6,480 nt of DNA, from NCBI GenBank assembly GCA_002506595.1, contig DAXV01000031.1, forward strand, positions 15,707-22,186. Reading direction: 5' to 3'. Source of the stretch: Acidilobaceae archaeon UBA158. GTDB taxonomy: Archaea > Thermoproteota > Thermoprotei_A > Sulfolobales > Acidilobaceae. Below the pieces are notes generated by a model that saw only the letters and a list, made by a program, of their open reading frames with translations, had not been told where the DNA came from and did no database searches. A program made the translations under genes and the position numbers. Below are positions 5,858 to 6,480 of the stretch, piece after piece. Position 1 is the first letter of the stretch, and every line of letters begins with the position of its first letter.

Positions 5858-6480
5858 ATATAAATTGAGAAGATTATGTAAATTTTCTAAAAAATCTCCT
5901 GATAAAATATACGTTTTCCCATCCTTAGTTTTTATTATCAAATATTTTCCGTAATTATTTTTATTTACCAATAAAAACGCTTTATTTCCATTTACTAATT
6001 TAAACCATCCGAATGAGGTTCCAAAAAAATTGTAACCGCTTATTCTATATGAAATTAAATAATCGTTTGTTAAATTTTCAGTTTCATGTATTTCTTCAAT
6101 TTCATTCCTAATAATTTTCTCTCTATAAATATACGATTTAATTTCTATCATATCATTATTTACTACAATATTTACGTTAAAAATAGTCAAAAATGCAACT
6201 AATATAACTATTAAAGGAATTAACGTTACTGATAAAATAATAAATAAATGGGTTTCTGATAATGATTTATGGCTAATTCTCGTAATACTAAATAATGATA
6301 TACCAATAATAAATATTATCAATATTACAAAAAATGTTACTAATCCTCTTGAAAATCTAATTCTTATCGATTGATCCAATTTTTTCCCTAATAAAAAAAT
6401 ATTATAAAAATATAAAAATATTGCGTTTAATTCAGCCACTATTTCTATAGTAACTTTATAGGTTCCATTTTCTTCTTCTA
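5840..6480 (-). CDS. Membrane protein with C-terminal PH-like domain, probably 5'-partial
   Basis: Function not known. Numbered from the only in-window start, a GTG at 6437-6439 (199 residues), it has two clear membrane helices (about 33-51 and 64-87), preceded by a short hydrophobic stretch (about 6-17). A soluble ~100-residue C-terminal beta-rich domain follows. The run Y131-R-I-S-G, G140-T-S-F-G-W-F-K-L-V-N-G-N-K-A-F, then I-I-K-T-K-D-G-K-T-Y-I-L-S, resembles bacterial PH-like (bPH) domains of small membrane proteins. The GTG has no Shine-Dalgarno, and the frame stays open upstream to the window edge with plausible protein sequence (E-E-E-N-G-T-Y-K-V-T-I-E-I). I therefore take the gene as continuing outside the window, with the GTG as fallback start. 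It converges on the M20 gene with 11 bases between stops. Confidence 0.7.
   Translation of the reverse strand, partial: EEENGTYKVTIEIVAELNAIFLYFYNIFLLGKKLDQSIRIRFSRGLVTFFVILIIFIIGISLFSITRISHKSLSETHLFIILSVTLIPLIVILVAFLTIFNVNIVVNNDMIEIKSYIYREKIIRNEIEEIHETENLTNDYLISYRISGYNFFGTSFGWFKLVNGNKAFLLVNKNNYGKYLIIKTKDGKTYILSGDFLENLHNLLNLYSFNIS

Overview
The window reads as an AT-rich archaeal chromosome segment, roughly 70% A+T by eye. Isoleucine is often ATA and arginine mostly AGA/AGG. Ribosome-binding sites are of the GGTGAT type, matching the 3' end of archaeal 16S rRNA, and the promoters look like TATA boxes rather than -35/-10 pairs. Dense N-glycosylation sequons in an exported domain and a MHS-type transporter beside peptidases would suit a thermoacidophile. 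A Thermoproteota lineage such as the low-GC Caldisphaera/Acidilobus group is my best guess, with Thermoplasmata not excluded. Taxonomy is inference only.

Layout. (1) 76-2267, minus strand: a two-gene ABC exporter operon. The ATPase (1371-2267) is transcribed first and the ABC-2 type permease (76-1365) follows. The permease carries an unusual glycosylation-rich outer domain with a transthyretin-like fold signature between its first and second membrane helices. (2) 2268-2416: a divergent promoter region with TATA-like boxes for both directions and a 7-bp inverted repeat. (3) 2417-5828, plus strand: a tight three-gene operon of an MFS metabolite symporter, a P1/DmpA-type (S58) self-cleaving N-terminal-nucleophile hydrolase, and an M20 zinc hydrolase (ArgE/DapE/carboxypeptidase-like). 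(4) 5840 to the right edge, minus strand: a convergent membrane protein with two clear helices and a C-terminal PH-like domain. Its reading frame stays open through the window edge, so it is probably partial.

How the genes may work together. The plus-strand operon looks like an uptake-and-hydrolysis cassette: the symporter imports a small amide, peptide or N-acyl compound, and two unrelated amide-bond hydrolases process it in the cytoplasm. The catalytic residues of both enzymes are intact, but the substrate cannot be read from sequence. The ABC pair is a separate divergent unit of unknown cargo. No RNA genes, insertion sequences, CRISPR arrays or phage genes were seen. The most interesting items are the MFS-S58-M20 cassette and the glycosylated-ectodomain permease. 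Neither amounts to proof of a new system.
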